Assembly: GCA_963795665.1 (NCBI GenBank)
Contig: CAWCIP010000005.1
Location: forward strand, 248,001 to 312,000
Source of the DNA: DASUPK01 sp963795665
GTDB taxonomy: Bacteria; Actinomycetota; Thermoleophilia; Solirubrobacterales; 70-9
Length of the DNA stretch: 64,000 nt
Direction of reading: 5' to 3'
Shown: in pieces, positions 60,605 through 64,000 of the stretch
How the letters are laid out: every line of letters begins with the position of its first letter
How positions within the stretch are numbered: position 1 is the first letter of the stretch
Program-made: the position numbers and the translations under genes
Notes under the pieces: generated by a model
Databases searched by the model: none
Seen by the model: the letters and a program-made list of their open reading frames with translations, nothing else
What the model was told of the DNA's origin: nothing

Positions 60605-60765
60605 AGAAGGGCTACTCCCGTGGGACCGCGCTGCTCTCCGGCGAGACCGTGACGCCCGGGGTCTACGTCTGCCGCCGGTGCGAGCAGCAGATCAGAACCC
60701 GGCCGGGCGTCACCAATCTGCCGGTTTGCCCGCGGTGCCAGAACGAGACCTGGCGCCTCAAGTGA
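60601..60765 (+). CDS. 54-aa zinc-ribbon protein
   Basis: ATGA overlap with the dehydrogenase. MKKGYSRGTALLSGETVTPG and VYVCRRCEQQIRTRPGVTNL, then PVCPRCQNETWRLK. CxxC ... CxxC (C24, C27, C43, C46) is a minimal zinc ribbon of the YjdM/DUF-type 'zinc ribbon-containing' family, seen next to redox and stress genes. Its coupling to the operon suggests an accessory role for the dehydrogenase; no direct evidence. Confidence 0.78.
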   Translation: MKKGYSRGTALLSGETVTPGVYVCRRCEQQIRTRPGVTNLPVCPRCQNETWRLK

Positions 60766-62608
60766 GGCCCTCACCGACCCTCGCCCCCGCGGCGGAGGCG
60801 TCGGTGTGCATCTGCTGGTGGAGAGCCAGCGCGGCCTCGATATGCGATAGGTGCGTAAGCGCCTGCGGGAAGTTGCCGAGCATCTCGTTGCGCTTCGGGT
60901 CGTACTCCTCCGGGAAGAGCCCGAGGCCGTTGGCGGTCGCCACGGCGCGGTCGAAGACCTCATGGGCCTCGTCGAGCCGGCTCTGACGCGCGAGGACCTC
61001 AGCCAGCCAGAACGAGGCGGGCAGGAACGCGCCCTCCTTGCCCTTCAGCCCATCCCTGCTGCGGTGGCGATAGAGCAGGCCGTCGGCGTCGAGCTCCTCG
61101 CGGATCGCATCAGCGGTCCGCACCATCCGCTCGTCGTCGTAGTCGATGAAGCCGACCATCGGCAGCCGCAGGAGCGCGGCGTCCAGCGGCTTCCGGTCGA
61201 AGATCTGGACGAAGACCCCGCGCTTCTCGTCGTAGCCCTGGCTCTCGACCGCCCCCCGGATCTCGTCACGGGCGGCCCGCCAGCGCTGCTCCGGTGCCTT
61301 CCGCATGCAGGCCTTGGCGAGGTCGAGTGCGCGCTGCAGGGCGACCCAGCAGAGCACCTTCGAATGGGTGAAGTGCCGGTCGCCCGCACGCCACTCCCAG
61401 ATACCCCGGTCCGGCTTCTGCCAGCGCTCGGCCGCGGTGTCGGCGAGGTCGACGATGAAGCGCCAGTAGTCGTCGTCCGGCTCATGCCCCCGCTTGTACC
61501 AGCGCCAGCTCTGCTCGACCAGCTGGCCGAGGATGTCGAGCTGGACCTGCTTCGAGGCCTCGTTCCCGATCCGGACGGGCTTGGCGCCCCGGTATCCGTC
61601 GAGGTCAAGGTGGATTTCCTCATGCCGGCGCTCCCCGCCGACGCCGTACATGATCTGCAGGTCCTCGGCGTTGCCCGCGGCGCTGCGCTCGATGAAGCGC
61701 CGGAAGGCGTCGGCCTCCGCGTCGCAGCCGAGATCGCCGAGCGACCGGGCGGCGAAGGTCGAGTCCCGGATCCAGCTGTAGCGGTAGTCCCAGTTCCGCT
61801 CGCCCTTTCGTGCCTCCGGCAGGGAGGTGCTCGGGGCGGCCGCGAGGGCACCCGTCCGGTCGTAGATAAGCGCCTTCAGCGTGAGGGCGGACCGGATCGT
61901 CTCGGACCCATTGCCCGTCGCGACCGAGAGATCGGCCGTCCAGTTCTCCCAGAAGGCGATCGTGTCCTCGAGCGCCCGGTCGAGATCCTCGGGGTCGGGT
62001 GCCGTCCCCGGTTGGCTCTCGATGGAGGCCGGGTCCGCATACGCCGCCACCACCCGGCTGCGCTCGCCGGAGCGAACCGAGCACCGCCCTCGCAGAGAAT
62101 GCTCGTCGGACTCGAGCTCGGCGTCGGCCGAGATCAGCAGCCCATCGTCGCCGCCCATCGCGGAGTAGAGGTTGGGGCCCTGGCGCCGGATCCAGGAGTC
62201 GATCTCGCCGTAGTCGAAGCGGGGAACGATCTCGATGTCGAAGTCGACCGAGCCGCGTACGCCCTCGATCACGCGCAGGATCTGCGGTCCCGCGCCGGTC
62301 GGGCCCTCGCGGTTCATCGTCAGGCAGTCGAACACGACCGCCTCGCCGTCCTCGACCCGGAAGCGCGTCTCGAGCACCAAGGTCTGGCCGACATAGGTCC
62401 GGTGGACGCTCGCCTCCCGCGATCCCTCCACAGGTGCAATCGCGAAATGGCCTCCCCTCTCCCAGTCGAGCATCCGCCCGAAACAGCTGCCCGAGTCGAA
62501 GCGGGGCAGGCAGCACCAGTCGATCGAGGCCGAGCGTGAGACGAGCGCCGCCGATTGACCGTCCGCGATCAGGCCGTAGTCGGCAATAGGTGGATATTTC
62601 CCCGGCAC
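60758..62608 (-). CDS. glycoside hydrolase family 15 (trehalase/glucoamylase-like)
   Basis: 616 aa from GTG 62608. PPIADYGLIADGQSAALVSR and SASIDWCCLPRFDSGSCFGRML are the GH15 N-terminal beta domain. The alpha6/alpha6 barrel has KGERNWDYRYSWIRDSTFAARSL (catalytic-domain start), GYRGAKPVRIGNEASKQVQLDILG, KVLCWVALQRALDLA and LPASFWLAEVLARQSRLDEA. The catalytic glutamates are expected in DRGIWEWR and the late EAHEVFDRAV region. Cytoplasmic, no signal peptide; actinobacterial relatives are trehalases. It overlaps the zinc-ribbon stop by 8 nt. Confidence 0.92.
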   Translation of the reverse strand: MPGKYPPIADYGLIADGQSAALVSRSASIDWCCLPRFDSGSCFGRMLDWERGGHFAIAPVEGSREASVHRTYVGQTLVLETRFRVEDGEAVVFDCLTMNREGPTGAGPQILRVIEGVRGSVDFDIEIVPRFDYGEIDSWIRRQGPNLYSAMGGDDGLLISADAELESDEHSLRGRCSVRSGERSRVVAAYADPASIESQPGTAPDPEDLDRALEDTIAFWENWTADLSVATGNGSETIRSALTLKALIYDRTGALAAAPSTSLPEARKGERNWDYRYSWIRDSTFAARSLGDLGCDAEADAFRRFIERSAAGNAEDLQIMYGVGGERRHEEIHLDLDGYRGAKPVRIGNEASKQVQLDILGQLVEQSWRWYKRGHEPDDDYWRFIVDLADTAAERWQKPDRGIWEWRAGDRHFTHSKVLCWVALQRALDLAKACMRKAPEQRWRAARDEIRGAVESQGYDEKRGVFVQIFDRKPLDAALLRLPMVGFIDYDDERMVRTADAIREELDADGLLYRHRSRDGLKGKEGAFLPASFWLAEVLARQSRLDEAHEVFDRAVATANGLGLFPEEYDPKRNEMLGNFPQALTHLSHIEAALALHQQMHTDASAAGARVGEGLT

Positions 62609-62609
62609 G

Positions 62610-62624
62610 GGGTAGGTACTACCC
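62610..62624. promoter_or_regulatory. palindrome in the divergent GH15/HAD promoter
   Basis: GGGTAG-GTA-CTACCC: perfect 6-bp arms, 3-nt spacer. It occupies almost the whole 18-nt gap between GTG 62608 and ATG 62627, so it is a likely shared operator. Confidence 0.55.
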
Positions 62625-62626
62625 AG

Positions 62627-63280
62627 ATGCCCGGAATAGCCATCCTCGACGTCGACGGCACGCTCGTCGACACCAACTACCACCACGCAATCGCGTGGTT
62701 CCGCGCCTTCCTGCGCCACGACACGATCGTCCCTCTGTGGAGGGTGCACCGTCATATCGGCATGGGCGGCGACCAGCTGGTTGCCGCGGTGGCCGGCGAC
62801 GAGGTCGAGGAGCGCGCCGGTGACGACATCCGCGAGGCTGAATCCGAGCTCTACCGGGAGCTGATCGGCGAGGTGAGGACGATGGAGGGCTCACGCGAGC
62901 TGATCGAGGACCTGCGGGAGCGGGACAACGTCGTGGTGCTTGCCAGCTCTGCAAAGGACTGGGAGGTGGAGCACTACCTCGATCTGCTGGATGCCCGCGA
63001 GATCGTCGACGCCTGGACCACCTCCGCGGACGTCGAGCAGACGAAGCCGGAGCCCGATCTGATCAGGGCAGCGCTGGACAAGGTGGATGCGGAGGGCGAC
63101 GCGATGCTGATCGGCGACACGGTCTGGGACGTCGAGGCGGCGAAGCGCGCGGGGGTGGAGACCCTGGCGGTCCTCACCGGAGGGTTCTCCGAGCAGGAGC
63201 TTCGCGACGCCGGTGCACGCGACGTCTTCACCTCGGTCGAGGAGCTCCGGCAGAGCCTGCTGCAGACCGCGCCCGGCTAG
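62627..63280 (+). CDS. HAD-family hydrolase (phosphoglycolate phosphatase-like)
   Basis: 217 aa from ATG 62627. Motif I IAILDVDGTLVDTN (D8, D10), motif II VVLASSAKDWEVEH (Ser), motif III Lys in VEQTKPEPDLIRAA, motif IV MLIGDTVWDVEAAKRAG. The cap (AWFRAFLRHDTIVPLWRVHRHIGMGGDQLV) places it in the class I (beta-phosphoglucomutase/phosphatase) group. Substrate unknown, probably a small phospho-metabolite, perhaps the sugar phosphate made after GH15 action. The last 53 nt overlap the convergent ligase gene. Confidence 0.9.
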   Translation: MPGIAILDVDGTLVDTNYHHAIAWFRAFLRHDTIVPLWRVHRHIGMGGDQLVAAVAGDEVEERAGDDIREAESELYRELIGEVRTMEGSRELIEDLRERDNVVVLASSAKDWEVEHYLDLLDAREIVDAWTTSADVEQTKPEPDLIRAALDKVDAEGDAMLIGDTVWDVEAAKRAGVETLAVLTGGFSEQELRDAGARDVFTSVEELRQSLLQTAPG

Positions 63281-63989
63281 CCGTCTCCTCATCCAGCTCG
63301 GCGTCGACGAGCTCGTAAGACTTCGCCAGCTCGGCGATCAGCGCCTCCTCGATCTCACCCGGGTCGACCGTTCGGCCGAGCTCGGCCGAGACGTCTCCCG
63401 ATGTGGATGGATCCCATTCCAGCTCGAGTGCCGCATAGACCGGCTCGAGCGCTCGGGCGACCTCCTGGCCGCCCGACGCCACGACGACCCCGCCCAGGTG
63501 AGCGCCGCCGCGGATCATCCGCTGGCCGATGCCGGAGAGCTTGACCTTGCCGCGAGCGTTGACGCTGTAGGCGCCCGGGCAGTACTCGCCCGGAACCTCA
63601 CCGACCCTCGCGTCGACGCCGAGGCCGCCAAGGGTGGCCGAGATCATCTCGGCCATCTCCTCGAAGCGGGCGTAGGTGCGCTTTGGCGGTTGGGGGTCTG
63701 CGTAGGCTCGCGCGATCGCGATCGTCCCGCTGTGGAACACGGCGGCGCGCCCGCCGGCCAGGCGCTCGACGGCAGCGAAGCCGGCCTTCCGTGCCGCCGC
63801 GGCCGCGGCCTCGTAGCGCGGACTGGCCAGGTCCTGGCGCCCGAAGGCGACCTCGTTGCCCGGCCGGTGGATCCGGATCGTGGGTGGCAGCTCCCCGGCG
63901 GCCACCCGCTGAAGGATCGTTCGCGAGATCGCGGTGCTGAGCTCGGGCTGGTCGGGGAAGGAGTGCCGGATCAGGCGCAGGCGCTCCAT
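63228..63989 (-). CDS. lipoate-protein ligase A-family protein
   Basis: 253 aa from ATG 63989, close to the window edge. Catalytic-domain landmarks: NxxxxD-less N-terminus SFPDQPELSTAISRTILQRV, RIHRPGNEVAFGRQDLASPR, RLAGGRAAVFHSGTIAIARAY (RLAGGRAVxH-type motif), VPGEYCPGAYSVNARGKVKLSGIGQR (Lys of the lipoyl-AMP site, K in GKVKLSG) and RGGAHLGGVVV. It attaches lipoate or octanoate to dehydrogenase E2 or GcvH, or is a biotin/lipoate paralog. Confidence 0.88.
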   Translation of the reverse strand: MERLRLIRHSFPDQPELSTAISRTILQRVAAGELPPTIRIHRPGNEVAFGRQDLASPRYEAAAAAARKAGFAAVERLAGGRAAVFHSGTIAIARAYADPQPPKRTYARFEEMAEMISATLGGLGVDARVGEVPGEYCPGAYSVNARGKVKLSGIGQRMIRGGAHLGGVVVASGGQEVARALEPVYAALELEWDPSTSGDVSAELGRTVDPGEIEEALIAELAKSYELVDAELDEETASRARSAAGSAGAPRPR

Positions 63990-64000
63990 CGCGCCTACGC

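Overview
The window reads as one contiguous stretch of chromosome from a high-GC actinobacterium. Third codon positions are almost all G or C, and GTG and TTG starts and overlapping stop/start junctions are common. The gene mix suggests the Thermoleophilia/Solirubrobacterales: a caa3 oxidase next to a diheme QcrC-type bc complex, Kelch and arrestin-like proteins, and many NTF2-like and VOC proteins. That placement is inference. I see no rRNA, tRNA, CRISPR array, insertion sequence, integrase or phage gene, and no gene-free stretch longer than about 300 bases.

Layout. 1-2.9 kb: the tail of an MFS exporter, a secreted S53 peptidase, and a DHFR-like reductase followed by a frameshifted DUF1579-type gene. 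2.9-6.4 kb: an MBL-fold hydrolase divergent from a flavin-nucleotide-binding protein, an ArsR-SRPBCC-DHFR-like operon with a clear operator, and a frameshifted b-type cytochrome-like membrane gene. 6.4-10.8 kb: two FAD-linked oxidases (the first broken), a patatin lipase and an SRPBCC protein. 10.8-19 kb: a metallopeptidase, NTF2-like proteins, FtsH, an ABC permease, a DUF899 protein, DegV, a lone HMG-CoA reductase and a small helical protein. 19-24 kb: two arrestin-like proteins, a scar made of two gene tails, a Kelch protein, the ABC ATPase, and a TetR/hydrolase pair with an operator. 24-33 kb: an anti-sigma-like ATPase, a CrtI-like oxidoreductase, NDH-2, a DMT transporter, a flavodoxin, an acyl-CoA ligase, a cupin and a Na+/H+ antiporter. 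33-45 kb: DUF2855, a wax-ester/DGAT acyltransferase, a MarR-GNAT fusion, glutamine synthetase III, VOC proteins, a GGDEF protein, a TMEM175-type channel and small membrane proteins. 45.6-53.5 kb: a respiratory cluster, ctaC-ctaD-ctaE-(membrane protein)-qcrC-qcrA-qcrB, with convergent ctaG. 54.5-60.8 kb: a four-gene operon of a pyruvate-oxidase-like enzyme, an enolase-superfamily enzyme, an FAD/Fe-S dehydrogenase and a 54-aa zinc ribbon. 60.8-64 kb: a GH15 hydrolase divergent from a HAD phosphatase, then a lipoate-ligase-like protein.

Three signals run across the window. (1) Many genes lack a Shine-Dalgarno sequence and instead carry TAnnnT 6-8 nt before the start codon, the layout of leaderless transcripts. 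In three consecutive junctions (24.5-27.5 kb) the TAG stop of one gene forms the first half of the next gene's TAGnnT. Two other genes have the same box in front of ATC, where their conserved N-terminus begins and no ATG/GTG/TTG exists. (2) Eight single-base indels disrupt six otherwise well-conserved genes, which points to either draft-quality sequence or recent decay. (3) A 133-bp scar at 19940-20072 fuses the tail of a second ABC ATPase to the tail of an NTF2-like gene; both have intact relatives in the window.
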